From the NCBI GenBank assembly GCA_022072445.1, contig JAJVHV010000016.1:332627-396626 (forward strand): DNA of 64,000 nt. The letters are read 5' to 3'. This stretch comes from Phycisphaerae bacterium (lineage in GTDB: Bacteria; Planctomycetota; Phycisphaerae; UBA1845; Fen-1342). The position numbers were made by a program, and so were the translations under genes. Below, one piece after another: positions 27,000 through 35,419 of the stretch (positions are counted from its first letter, which is position 1; every line of letters starts with the position of its first letter). The notes beneath the pieces are model-generated. The model was not told the origin of the DNA. It searched no databases and saw only the letters and a list, made by a program, of their open reading frames with translations.

Positions 27000-28304
27000 A
27001 TGAGCAACATCACCATCGACGTCAAGGAGGTGACGCGGGTCGAGGGACACGGGAACATCTCCGTGCGCCTGAGCGACGGCGAGATCACGCACCTCGAGTT
27101 GGCGATCGTCGAGAGTCCGCGTTTCTTCGAGTCCTTCATCCGCGGCCGCCTCTACAGCGAGGCGCCGCACATCACCTGCCGCATCTGCGGCATCTGCTCG
27201 GTCGGGCACACCACCGCCGCCACCAAGGCGATCGAGGCCGCCTGCGGCATCGTGCCCAGCGCGCAGACCGTCAAGCTGCGGAAGCTCATCTTCATGGGCG
27301 AGCAGCTTCAGAGCCACGTGCTGCACCTCTACTTCCTCGCCGCACCCGACTTTCTGGGCGTCGGTTCGGTCGTGCCGCTGGCCCGCACCCATCCGGACGT
27401 CGTCCGGCGGGCGCTGCGCATGAAGCGGTTGGCCAACGATCTGTGTCAGATCGTGGGCGGACGGCACATTCACCCGATTGCCTATCAGGTGGGCGGGTTT
27501 ACGCACTTTCCGACCTCGGCGGAGCTGCGCGGGATCAAGAGCCGATTGGAGGAGGCGCGGGCCGACCTGCGCGAGACGGTCGAGCTGTTTGCCGCCCTGC
27601 CGGTGCCGGATATGACGCGCGACACCGAGTACGTTTCGCTCCGCAGCATGCGCGACGACGAGTATGCATTCTACGACGGCGAGATTGTATCGACGCGCGA
27701 TCCGAGTCCCACGCGCGTCGCCGACTACCGCCTGCGCGTGCTCGAGGGCGTGCGGCCGCACTCCAGCGCCAAACATTGCCATTCGCCCCACGCGCCGACG
27801 TACGCCGTCGGGGCCCTGGCGCGCTTCAACAACAACCACGACCGGCTGCACCCGCGGGCGCGCGAAGTGGCGGCGCGCCTCGGCTTCCAGGCCCCGTGCA
27901 GCAACCCGTTCCATAACAATACGGCCCAGTTGCTCGAAGTCGTGCACTGCCTCGAAACGGCCATCGAGCTGATCGACGAGTTGCTGACCGCCGGCGTGCG
28001 CGTCGAGCCGCGCGAGCGGCCGCGGCATTTCGGGCGCGGGGTGGGAGCGGCGGAGGTGCCGCGGGGGGTGCTGTTCCACGAATACACGCTCGATGATCGC
28101 GGGCGCATCAGCGACGCGAACCTGATTATCCCGACCGGGCAGAACCTGGCCAACATCGAAGCCGACATGCGCTGCCTGACGCCGACCATGCTCCGCGACG
28201 GGCTGACGCCGGAGGCCATGACACAGCGTCTGGAGATGCTGGTGCGGGCCTATGACCCGTGCATTTCGTGTGCGACGCACTTCATGGACGTGAAGTGGGA
28301 GTGA
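27000..28304 (+). CDS. hydA: [NiFe]-hydrogenase catalytic large subunit alpha
   Basis: The product has 434 residues. It holds the Ni-Fe site for reversible 2H+ + 2e- to H2. The L1 motif RICGICSVGH gives Cys63, Cys66 and His70. The L2 motif DPCISCATH gives Cys421 and Cys424. A 7-residue tail (FMDVKWE) after His427 is the piece expected to be removed by the maturation protease encoded next. The N-terminal VTRVEGHGN is normal for group 3. Length is typical for group 3b alpha subunits. The stop overlaps the GTG start of the protease gene. Confidence 0.96.
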   Translation: MSNITIDVKEVTRVEGHGNISVRLSDGEITHLELAIVESPRFFESFIRGRLYSEAPHITCRICGICSVGHTTAATKAIEAACGIVPSAQTVKLRKLIFMGEQLQSHVLHLYFLAAPDFLGVGSVVPLARTHPDVVRRALRMKRLANDLCQIVGGRHIHPIAYQVGGFTHFPTSAELRGIKSRLEEARADLRETVELFAALPVPDMTRDTEYVSLRSMRDDEYAFYDGEIVSTRDPSPTRVADYRLRVLEGVRPHSSAKHCHSPHAPTYAVGALARFNNNHDRLHPRAREVAARLGFQAPCSNPFHNNTAQLLEVVHCLETAIELIDELLTAGVRVEPRERPRHFGRGVGAAEVPRGVLFHEYTLDDRGRISDANLIIPTGQNLANIEADMRCLTPTMLRDGLTPEAMTQRLEMLVRAYDPCISCATHFMDVKWE

Positions 28305-28936
28305 CAGCCGTGCAATTCAACGGGACGTCACCTGCGACCGGCCCGGGCGACGCGAAACAGCCAGCGGGCCGCGGCGCCGCTCGCGTGCGCGTGGTCGGCT
28401 GCGGCCGCAGTCACCGGCGCGACGATCAACTCGGCCTGCGAGCGGCCGAGCTGCTGGCCATCGCCCCGCCGCCCGGAACCGAAATCGTCACGTCCGAGTC
28501 GGCGGGTGTGGACCTGGTCGCCGACCTGGAGAGCGTCGACCTGCTGGTCGTTGTGGACGCAGCCCGCGCCGGGTCGGATGCCGCCCCCGGCCGGATTGCC
28601 CGACTGGCGCTGTCGGACGGGAGCTTGCGGTTGTCCGATAACCCGCAGCCCGCCATGGGCGAGTCCAGCCACTTCATGGGCATCATGGACGGCCTGCGCC
28701 TCGCCGAGGCCCTGGGAGCGCTGCCGCAGGACGTGTGGATTTACGTCGTCGCGGCGAGCGATTTCGGATACGGGGATGGAATGTCGCCCGAAGTGGAACG
28801 CGCGTTGCACACCGTCTCGGGAAGGATTCGCGCCGACCTGCGCTCCTGGTTTGAGCAGCGGGACGGAGCGGACGGCGAACTGGTTATGGCGCGGCGGCGC
28901 CGCGCTGACGGCCCGCGAGGTGCGGTCGATGCATGA
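28301..28936 (+). CDS. Hydrogenase maturation protease (HycI/HyaD family)
   Basis: The product has 211 residues, starting at GTG 28301 that overlaps the hydA stop (GTGA). It removes the C-terminal tail of the large subunit after nickel insertion. Family features are VVGCGRSHRRDDQLGLRAAELL (glycine turn, then the acidic nickel ligand in RDDQLG), LLVVVDAARAG (second Asp) and SSHFMGIMDGLRLAEAL (His ligand). The first 30 residues (Gly/Ala-rich) and the Arg-rich C-terminal tail lie outside the family domain. The end overlaps hypA by 8 bases. Confidence 0.88.
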   Translation: MTAVQFNGTSPATGPGDAKQPAGRGAARVRVVGCGRSHRRDDQLGLRAAELLAIAPPPGTEIVTSESAGVDLVADLESVDLLVVVDAARAGSDAAPGRIARLALSDGSLRLSDNPQPAMGESSHFMGIMDGLRLAEALGALPQDVWIYVVAASDFGYGDGMSPEVERALHTVSGRIRADLRSWFEQRDGADGELVMARRRRADGPRGAVDA

Positions 28937-29279
28937 GTCGGCGATAGCCCAGAATCTGGTGGACATGGCCGCGTCGTCCGCGCGGGCGCACGGTGCGTCG
29001 CGCGTCACGTGCGTGCGCTGCCGCGTGGGAACGATGCGGCAGCTCGACGAGGCGATGCTCCGCGACGCGTTCGAGCTGGTGGCGCAGGGCGGACCGTGCG
29101 CCAACGCCACGCTCGCCGTCGAACAGTTGCCGCTGCGCGCGGCGTGCGTTCACTGCGGCGTCCAGTACGGCGTCGAGGGCTGGCAATGGGCCTGTCCGGT
29201 GTGCGGGCGGATTGGTGCGGTCGAGGGTGGCGGCGACGAGCTGGAGCTCGTGTCGATAGACGCGGAGGTCGAGCCATGA
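28929..29279 (+). CDS. hypA: Hydrogenase nickel incorporation protein HypA
   Basis: The product has 116 residues. ATG 28929 gives the obligatory MHE start whose His2 binds nickel. The zinc site is CVHCGVQYGVEGWQWACPVC, two CXXC pairs. HypA hands nickel to the large subunit together with HypB. The end overlaps hypB by 4 bases. Confidence 0.95.
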   Translation: MHESAIAQNLVDMAASSARAHGASRVTCVRCRVGTMRQLDEAMLRDAFELVAQGGPCANATLAVEQLPLRAACVHCGVQYGVEGWQWACPVCGRIGAVEGGGDELELVSIDAEVEP

Positions 29280-29992
29280 ACATCCCCGTGGTGCGCAAGG
29301 TCCTGGAGAAGAACGACTCGGCCGCCGCCGAGAACCGCGCCATGTTCGAGCGCCGCGGCATCACGTGCATCAACCTGCTGGGCGGGGCCGGCTGCGGAAA
29401 GACGTCGCTGCTCGAGGCGCTCCTTCCGCGGCTGAAGGATCGTCTGCGCGTGGCGGTACTGGAGGGCGATCTGGCCACGACCCGCGACGCCGAACGCATC
29501 GCGGCATTGCGTGTGCCCGTCGTGCAGTTGCTGACGGAGGGCGGCTGCCATTTGACGGCGGCGCACGTGCAACGTGCGATGTCGCAGGTCGAGATCGGCC
29601 AGCCCGAGCTGCTGCTGGTCGAGAACGTCGGCAATCCGGTCTGTCCGGCCAACTTTGACCTGGGGGAGCACCGCCGGCTGGTTGTGCTCAGCTCCGCGGA
29701 AGGGGATGACAAGGTCTCCAAGTACCCGCTGCTCTTCCGCGGCGCGCACGCTGTGGTGCTGTCGAAGAGCGATCTGCTGCCCTACGTGAACTTTGACGTC
29801 GGCGCCGTGGCCGACGACCTCCGCCGCATCAACCCGTCGGTCGAGATTCATCAAACCGACATCCGGCATGGCCGCGGCATCGACGCGGTCGCCGCCTGGA
29901 TCGAGCACGTCGTTTCGGAATGCCGCGCGCAGCGCGGCGCGGCGCACCCAGCGCCGTGCGCCGCCGCGCCGCCTGAAGGAGATGCACGATGA
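29276..29992 (+). CDS. hypB: Hydrogenase nickel incorporation GTPase HypB
   Basis: The product has 238 residues from ATG 29276. HypB is a SIMIBI-class GTPase that drives nickel delivery. Motifs are P-loop [42 protein letters not shown] (metal/switch Cys), [13 protein letters not shown] and the guanine motif SKSDLLPY. It lacks the N-terminal His-rich nickel-storage stretch found in many HypB proteins. A 20-residue Ala/Pro/Cys tail follows the GTPase fold. The stop overlaps the malic enzyme start. Confidence 0.95.
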   Translation: MNIPVVRKVLEKNDSAAAENRAMFERRGITCINLLGGAGCGKTSLLEALLPRLKDRLRVAVLEGDLATTRDAERIAALRVPVVQLLTEGGCHLTAAHVQRAMSQVEIGQPELLLVENVGNPVCPANFDLGEHRRLVVLSSAEGDDKVSKYPLLFRGAHAVVLSKSDLLPYVNFDVGAVADDLRRINPSVEIHQTDIRHGRGIDAVAAWIEHVVSECRAQRGAAHPAPCAAAPPEGDAR

Positions 29993-31695
29993 CCCGCACG
30001 AACTACCGCGACGCGGTCGGCAACGGCGGCCCCATGGGCGGCCAGCTTCTGCACGAGCCGCGCTTCAACAAGGACGCCGCGTTTTCGCTGGAGGAGCGCC
30101 GCAAGCTGCATTTGCGCGGCCTGCTGCCGCCGACGCCTCTAACCATCGAGGAACAGGTTTCTCTCGAGCTCGAGCACGTCCGCGCCAAGCGCGACGACCT
30201 CGAGAAGTTCATCGGATTGATGGCGCTGGCGGACCGCAACGAGACGCTGTTCTACCGGCTGCTGATCGAGAACATGGCGGAGCTGCTGCCGATCGTCTAC
30301 ACGCCCACTGTCGGCCAGGCCTGCCAGCGTTTCAGCCACATCCACCGCCGCTCACGCGGCCTCTGGATCACGCCCGACGACGTACGTGACGTTCCGGAAG
30401 TGCTGCGCAACTTCCCGAACGCCGCCGACGTGCGGCTCATCGTCGTGACCGACAACGAGCGCATCCTCGGGCTGGGCGACCAGGGCGCCGGCGGTATGGG
30501 AATTCCGATCGGAAAGCTGACGCTCTACTGCGCCGCGGCCGGCATCGCGCCCAATCGCTGCCTGCCGATCAGCCTTGACGTCGGAACCGACAACAGCGAT
30601 CTGCTGACCGATCCGTATTATGTCGGCTATCGCCATCGGCGGCTGCGCGGATCGGCGTACGACGAGTTCATCGAGGCGTTCATCGACGGCGTGATCGAGG
30701 TCTTCCCGCGGGCATTGCTGCAATGGGAGGACTTCCACAAGGGCAACGCTTTCACGCTGCTCGACCGCTATCACCGCCGGCTTCCGAGCTTCAACGACGA
30801 CATTCAGGGCACGGCGGCGGTCGTGCTGGCGGGCATCTGGTCGGCGCTGCGGATCACGCAGGAGGAGCTCCGCGAGCAGCGCATCGTCTACGCCGGGGCA
30901 GGGGCGGCCGGCGTCGGCATCGCGCGCCTCGTGCGGGCCGCGATGCTGGCCGAGGGCGCCGACGAGGACACCGCCCACCACGCCCAGGTGCTGCTGGATA
31001 ACGACGGTGTGCTCCACACCGGCCGCGCCATCCGCGATCCGCACAAACGCCCCTTCGCCCTCGAAGCCGACGAGCTGGCCGCCTACGGCCTTAACGCCGA
31101 GCCGCGGCTCGACCTGCTGACGGCCGTGCGCTGTGTGAAACCCTCGGTCCTGATTGGCACCACCGCGACGCCGGGCCTCTTCTCCGAGGAGATCATCCGC
31201 GAGATGTCGGCCAACACCGAGCGTCCGATCATCTTCGCCCTCAGCAATCCCACCAGCAAGTGCGAGTGCGCCGCCGCCGACGCCGTCAAGTGGTCCGACG
31301 GACGCGTCATCCTGGGCACCGGCAGCCCGTTCGCGCCAGTGGTGCACGGCGGGAAGCTGCACGAGATCGGGCAGGCCAATAACGTGCTGATTTTCCCGGG
31401 TGTCGGGCTCGGCTGCATCCTGGCCGAAACGCGCGAGGTGACCGACTCGCTGTTCATGGCCGCTGCCCGCACGCTCGCCGGCTGTGTGTCGGAGCAGCGG
31501 CTGGAGGGTGGCGCGATCTATCCGGACGTGTCGCAGTTGCGCGAGGTCTCGGCCCGCATCGCCGGTCAGGTGATGCGCACGGCGCGGGACGAAGGTCTCG
31601 GGCGGATCATTCCGGATAATGAGATTGCCTCGCTGGTGCGTTCGCGCATGTGGCACCCGGAGTATCCGGACTTCGGCCGGGTGCCCAGCGAGTAG
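29989..31695 (+). CDS. maeA: NAD-type malic enzyme, last gene of the hydrogenase operon
   Basis: The product has 568 residues. ATG 29989 follows AAGGAG and overlaps the hypB stop by 4 bases, so it is translated as part of the hydrogenase operon. The enzyme converts malate to pyruvate and CO2 with reduction of NAD(P)+. Family motifs are [49 protein letters not shown], the metal-binding [33 protein letters not shown] and the nucleotide fold [14 protein letters not shown]. Length fits the large SfcA/MaeA and eukaryote-like type rather than the short bacterial one. Its NAD(P)H could feed the hydrogenase directly. Confidence 0.93.
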   Translation: MTRTNYRDAVGNGGPMGGQLLHEPRFNKDAAFSLEERRKLHLRGLLPPTPLTIEEQVSLELEHVRAKRDDLEKFIGLMALADRNETLFYRLLIENMAELLPIVYTPTVGQACQRFSHIHRRSRGLWITPDDVRDVPEVLRNFPNAADVRLIVVTDNERILGLGDQGAGGMGIPIGKLTLYCAAAGIAPNRCLPISLDVGTDNSDLLTDPYYVGYRHRRLRGSAYDEFIEAFIDGVIEVFPRALLQWEDFHKGNAFTLLDRYHRRLPSFNDDIQGTAAVVLAGIWSALRITQEELREQRIVYAGAGAAGVGIARLVRAAMLAEGADEDTAHHAQVLLDNDGVLHTGRAIRDPHKRPFALEADELAAYGLNAEPRLDLLTAVRCVKPSVLIGTTATPGLFSEEIIREMSANTERPIIFALSNPTSKCECAAADAVKWSDGRVILGTGSPFAPVVHGGKLHEIGQANNVLIFPGVGLGCILAETREVTDSLFMAAARTLAGCVSEQRLEGGAIYPDVSQLREVSARIAGQVMRTARDEGLGRIIPDNEIASLVRSRMWHPEYPDFGRVPSE

Positions 31696-31802
31696 CTGGC
31701 GTCGCGACTACGGGGACGCGCGGATGAAGAAGTTGACGCATCGGTGCGCGGATTCTCGCAACCGCAATGAAGTCGCGCGCCCGCCGATCCGATGGGCTCA
31801 GC

Positions 31803-32339
31803 ATGATGCGCACCTGGGTTGGCGGCATGCTGAGCGCGACGGCACTTGCCATTCTGATGGGCGGTTGCCCGCCGACGGGGTCCGGCGCCGCCGACGCCGG
31901 CGCGACTGAGAATACCGCATCGTCCGATAGCGCCGCGACAGAGGTGGTCGCCAGCGATACGGCGGCGGATCACGAAGCGACCGACACGCCGACGCCCGGC
32001 GCGGGCGAGGCGCTCTCCTACGCGGCGCACATCCAGCCGATCTTCGACGCGAATTGCATCACGTGCCACCGCAACGGCGGCCTGGCGCAGCGCTCGGGCA
32101 TTTCGATGACGCTGGTGCCGGCGGAGTCTTACGCGTCGATCGTGAACCAGCAGAGCTCGCAGCACGCGACGCTGGTGCGTGTGGCGCCGGGCAAGCCGGA
32201 CGAGAGTCTGCTCTATCTGAAGGTCAGCCTGGACGATCCGCCGATCGGTCAGCGCATGCCCTACGGCTGCGGCCGGCTGCACGATGATCAGCTCGAGGCG
32301 ATTCGGCGCTGGATTGCCGATGGCGCGCTGAACAACTGA
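31803..32339 (+). CDS. CXXCH cytochrome-type lipoprotein
   Basis: The product has 178 residues from ATG 31803, the start of a lipoprotein signal ending LMGGC. An in-frame ATG 12 codons upstream is the alternative. A Ser/Thr/Ala/Asp-rich linker (about 25-70) leads to one haem c domain: IFDANCITCHRNGG, then PGKPDESLLYLKV, RMPYGCG and QLEAIRRWIADGA, the pattern of planctomycete cytochrome C domains. A periplasmic, membrane-anchored electron carrier or sensor is likely. It lies 107 bases after the malic enzyme and may be a separate unit. Confidence 0.75.
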   Translation: MMRTWVGGMLSATALAILMGGCPPTGSGAADAGATENTASSDSAATEVVASDTAADHEATDTPTPGAGEALSYAAHIQPIFDANCITCHRNGGLAQRSGISMTLVPAESYASIVNQQSSQHATLVRVAPGKPDESLLYLKVSLDDPPIGQRMPYGCGRLHDDQLEAIRRWIADGALNN

Positions 32340-32365
32340 GGCGCCGACGTTCTCCGCGCAATCCT

Positions 32366-33244
32366 TCAGTTGCCGGCGGAGGCGGTGACGGCGGGCCGCG
32401 TAATCCGCAGAAAGGCCGACGTGGCCAGATCGCGCGCCCCGCGCTTCTGAGCGGCGACGAAGGCGGCGTGGGCGGCGTCGAAGCGGTCGCGTTGAAACTC
32501 CATGAACCCCAGCAGGAAGCAGGCGTCGGCGGTGGGCCGCTCGGCGACACTGCGTGTCAGCCCGGCGACATGCGTCTCGAGCGCGTCGGCGCTAGGGTAA
32601 TACTCCGTCAGGTTGAGGTTCATGTAGATGAGACGATCCTGGAGCTGCAACGCGCGCCGCAGGACGCGGCCGGCGTCGTCGTAGTGGCCCTGGGCCAGCA
32701 GGGCCTGAGCCAGGTGGACGCGGCTGGCCGGGTCGGCGTGATTCAGCTCGGTCGCCAGCGTGAGGGCCACGACAGCCCGCGGGTAGCGCCCTTCGCGAAG
32801 CAGGGCCACGCCGGCGCGCAGGGCGCGCTCGTGATGCTCGAGCGTCTTGTCGGCGCGGCGGGCCATGTCGCCTTCGTTCCAGACGTAGGCCTGCTCGCGG
32901 CGTTCGTGCCGGCGGCCGGCTTCGTACGCGTCGTCCAAGTCGCGGCGATCGAAGAACGGGAAGCCCCAGTGACCGGGGGACTGGCGCTGCAGACTGCGAC
33001 GCAGCTCGGCGGCGCGCGGCCGCCGCTCGATCGCGGGGGCGGGTTGAGCTGTGGCGGGCGGCGCTTCGGAAGGCGAGGCGGGCTCCTCCTGCACGGCGCG
33101 CACAACGGCGACGCGCTCGTGAGAGGCCTCACCCGGCGCGCGAATCACGCGCACGACGCGGTCGTCGTCGCCCGCCAGCACACGGGCGCCGAGAGCCGCC
33201 CCCACGATCAGACCCGCGAAACGGCCGTAGCTCCGCGCAGACAT
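32366..33244 (-). CDS. Exported TPR-repeat protein
   Basis: The product has 292 residues from ATG 33244, preceded by GAGGAGG. An upstream in-frame start lacks a site. The signal region (about 5-25) is followed by a Pro/Glu/Ala-rich linker and a predicted helical part (about 100-280) with tetratricopeptide spacing: ALRAGVALLREGRYPRAVVAL, HLAQALLAQGHYDDAGRVLRRAL, then CFLLGFMEFQRDRFDAAHAAF. It probably serves as a protein-binding scaffold in the periplasm. No enzymatic motif is seen. It is convergent with the cytochrome lipoprotein gene. Confidence 0.7.
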   Translation of the reverse strand: MSARSYGRFAGLIVGAALGARVLAGDDDRVVRVIRAPGEASHERVAVVRAVQEEPASPSEAPPATAQPAPAIERRPRAAELRRSLQRQSPGHWGFPFFDRRDLDDAYEAGRRHERREQAYVWNEGDMARRADKTLEHHERALRAGVALLREGRYPRAVVALTLATELNHADPASRVHLAQALLAQGHYDDAGRVLRRALQLQDRLIYMNLNLTEYYPSADALETHVAGLTRSVAERPTADACFLLGFMEFQRDRFDAAHAAFVAAQKRGARDLATSAFLRITRPAVTASAGN

Positions 33245-33287
33245 GGTTGGCCTCCTCAACGCAGGCAATGCCGAAGCAAGCAACCGA

Positions 33288-33293
33288 ATTATA
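33288..33293 (-). promoter_or_regulatory. Perfect -10 TATAAT upstream of the TPR gene
   Basis: TATAAT on the minus strand ends 43 bases before ATG 33244. No -35 consensus is visible. A GCCGCTC/GAGCGGC inverted pair (33294-33300 with 33314-33320) borders it and overlaps the stop of the upstream gene. Confidence 0.42.
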
Positions 33294-33300
33294 GCCGCTC

Positions 33301-34239
33301 TCAATCCGAAGCGGAGCGGCTCGCGGCGGCCGCCAAATTCGACCACACGCCCGTCAGAAAATTTTCGATCTGAAAAACGTACTCCGCAGTGCGGAGATAG
33401 GGGCCCAGGGCGTGATCGATGCCGTCAAACCGCACGAGGCTGACAGGGCCGGCGGCGCGATCCGCCAGGCGCTGCACGGTCGTCGGCGGGGTGAGAAAAT
33501 CGCGCTGGCTGGCGAGAATCAGGATCGGCTGCGTGACGTTGCGAATCACCGCGTCGGAAATCAGCGTCGGGTCGAGCCGGCGAACCACTTCGTTGGCCTG
33601 GCCGCCGATGATCGCGTTGAAGCGGTCGAGTTCGGCGTCGAGCGCGACGGGCGAATCGAGGATCAGTCCGTTGACGGCGTCGGGGCGGGCGGCGGCGACC
33701 GCGATCGACGGGATGCTGCCGATCGAGATTCCGGCGAGCGTAACCTTGTCGCGGCCGGTGAGGCGGCGAGCCCAGTCGACGACGGTGTTCAAGTCGTCGG
33801 GCATGGAAGCAAGCGATGCCTGGCCCTCGCTTTCGCCGAAGCCCTGATAGTCATACGTGAATACGGACCAGCCGTTGTAAACGAACAGGCGGGCCACGAA
33901 GAGGTAGCAGGCCTTGTTTCCCGCGGCGCCGTTGGAGAGCACAATCGTGCCGCGATCAAGGTTGGCCGGCAGGTACCAGACCTGAAGCACGGTGCCATCG
34001 GGTTTCAGGACCCAGTGTGTCAGATAATCGAGACCGGCCTGGTCGGGCGTGTCGACGGTCGTGAGGAAGTACAGGCGGAAGTCGTCGCGAAGCCGCTCGC
34101 AGCTTTTGGCCGGGTCGAGCAGAATGCCGGACAGCACGTCGTTGATTTCTTCGGGGCCCGGCAGCGGCTGTGGCGCGCAACCCAAGCAACAGCAAGTACC
34201 TGCAAGCAAACTAATGATGGTCTTTCGTCGCAGTCGCAT
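33301..34239 (-). CDS. Alpha/beta-hydrolase lipoprotein
   Basis: The product has 312 residues. The N-terminus ends CCCLGC, a lipobox, so the protein should be membrane-anchored and exported. The hydrolase fold shows VLSNGAAGNK, YDYQGFGESEG, the nucleophile elbow GISIGS, the acid in ASQRDFLTPP and the catalytic His in DGIDHALG. It is likely an esterase or peptidase of the abhydrolase type. The substrate cannot be named. The next gene downstream (TPR) has its own -10 box. Confidence 0.8.
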   Translation of the reverse strand: MRLRRKTIISLLAGTCCCLGCAPQPLPGPEEINDVLSGILLDPAKSCERLRDDFRLYFLTTVDTPDQAGLDYLTHWVLKPDGTVLQVWYLPANLDRGTIVLSNGAAGNKACYLFVARLFVYNGWSVFTYDYQGFGESEGQASLASMPDDLNTVVDWARRLTGRDKVTLAGISIGSIPSIAVAAARPDAVNGLILDSPVALDAELDRFNAIIGGQANEVVRRLDPTLISDAVIRNVTQPILILASQRDFLTPPTTVQRLADRAAGPVSLVRFDGIDHALGPYLRTAEYVFQIENFLTGVWSNLAAAASRSASD

Positions 34240-34298
34240 GGTGGTTTCAACCCTGTCCCGGTGCGAGACTTTCGCGGGGACCGCCGGTACCTATCGAC

Positions 34299-34304
34299 AT
34301 TATA
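34299..34304 (-). promoter_or_regulatory. Perfect -10 TATAAT upstream of the hydrolase lipoprotein
   Basis: TATAAT on the minus strand lies 59 bases before ATG 34239, inside an AT-rich pocket (34290-34322) with near-palindromic ATCGA elements. A weak -35 (TTCGGA) lies 18 bases upstream. The same pocket could also serve the divergent gene at 34456. Confidence 0.42.
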
Positions 34305-34455
34305 TCGATTTCGACAATACGATCCGAACGAGGTTGGGATGAGCCGACTGGCGGCGCGTGGAAATCGAGTTGCGAGTGGGAATAACGGGCCGCGCCAGGC
34401 GAATTCAGCGTTGGAAGACTCTTGGGCCGCCAGGCGGCCCTGTGGAGATGGTGCC

Positions 34456-35100
34456 ATGGACACAATGTCGCCGATCATCGTCAAGAAGGGGTTCCTCAGC
34501 ACAGTCGCGCAAGGGCTGTTTGGCACGCTGATCACGGCGATTGTGTGCGGGTCGGGCCTTGGCTTTTACCTGGTGAACATCGTCGATCGCAAGACCGGCG
34601 ATCTGTTCAGCTTCACGCAGGAGACGATCGCGTCTCTGCCGGCGCTGCGGGCCGCGCTGCCGCCGGCGATTGCCGACGCGCTGGCGGACCGGCGCGATCC
34701 GGCGTATCGGCAGCAGCTCGACGTCGCGGCGCAGTTGGTTGCCGGCGAGCAGAGCGACGACGTCTGGTCGCGGCGGGTGGTGCTGAACGTCACGAACAAG
34801 GGAGACCAGACGGTCTCGCTGCTGGCGGTGCGGCTGGTGCTGCTCGATGCGCAGGGCGTGCCAGTGCGGGCCGTGCTTCGGCACGCGGCGACGCCCATCG
34901 CGCTGGAAGACGAGCAGTGGAATGGTCCGCTGATGCCCGGCGGCGTGCGCAAGATCCCAGTCATCATTCCGACCGACGACAAGTACGCGAGTGTGTCGGC
35001 GGAAGTGACCGACCTGCGCATCTGGACGGGGCAGGAGGCGACGACGTCGGCGCCGCGGGCGGACGTGGCGACGCCGGGTGAGTCGGCGGGTCGCGGGTAG
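34456..35100 (+). CDS. Conserved-looking one-span membrane protein, function unknown
   Basis: The product has 214 residues from ATG 34456. One membrane helix (about 15-37, LFGTLITAIVCGSGLGFYLV) is followed by an extracytoplasmic part with a beta-rich region (RRVVLNVTNKGDQTVSLLAVRLVLLD and VRKIPVIIPTDDKYASV) that may form an immunoglobulin-like sandwich. The Ala/Gly/Arg tail is low in complexity. I do not recognise the family. A palindromic repeat follows 36 bases after the stop. Confidence 0.6.
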   Translation: MDTMSPIIVKKGFLSTVAQGLFGTLITAIVCGSGLGFYLVNIVDRKTGDLFSFTQETIASLPALRAALPPAIADALADRRDPAYRQQLDVAAQLVAGEQSDDVWSRRVVLNVTNKGDQTVSLLAVRLVLLDAQGVPVRAVLRHAATPIALEDEQWNGPLMPGGVRKIPVIIPTDDKYASVSAEVTDLRIWTGQEATTSAPRADVATPGESAGRG

Positions 35101-35135
35101 TTGCGGCTGCCGAGCGGGCAAACATCGATCCAAGG

Positions 35136-35164
35136 CCCTGCCGACGCGAACAGCGTCGGCAGGG
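35136..35164. repeat. Palindromic repeat, copy 1
   Basis: CCCTGCCGACGC (35136-35147) and its exact complement (35153-35164) enclose a 5-base loop. A second copy lies at 42975-43003, and both are followed by GCACCCG. There is no T-run, so a terminator role is doubtful despite its place after the 34456 gene. Confidence 0.75.
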
Positions 35165-35169
35165 CACCC

Positions 35170-35398
35170 GCGCCACATCATTGAGAAGGCGGCTGTGCCA
35201 CACAGCCAAGGGCGGCTTGTGCCACATCATTGAGAACGCCGCTGCGCCACACAACGCCGATGTGCCACGTCATCAACGCTGCGGCCACCACCTGGGCGCG
35301 AGTCCTCCGCGCGCCTATCATCCGCCAGGTTCGCTGAATCGAACGTATCGGGCTGCGCCGGTTCGCCGAGGGCGGCTGTGCTACATCAACGCGGCGGC
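35170..35398. repeat. Degenerate tandem repeat with GGCGGCTGTGCCACATCA core
   Basis: Units built on GCCACATCATTGAGAA plus GGCGGCTGTGCCACA recur at 35172, 35221 and 35264 (spacings of 49 and 43 bases), and again as GGCGGCTGTGCTACATCAAC at 35371. The last 30 bases hold a doubled GCGGCGGCATCT just before the start at 35420. The array fills most of the 319-base gap between two plus-strand genes. The core also occurs at 43094-43140. Confidence 0.7.
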
Positions 35399-35419
35399 AT
35401 CTGAGCGGCGGCATCTAAT

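Noticed and set aside
35170..35290. Short CRISPR-like array
   Set aside because: Units are degenerate, spacing varies (49 and 43 bases), the spacers resemble one another and no cas gene is present.
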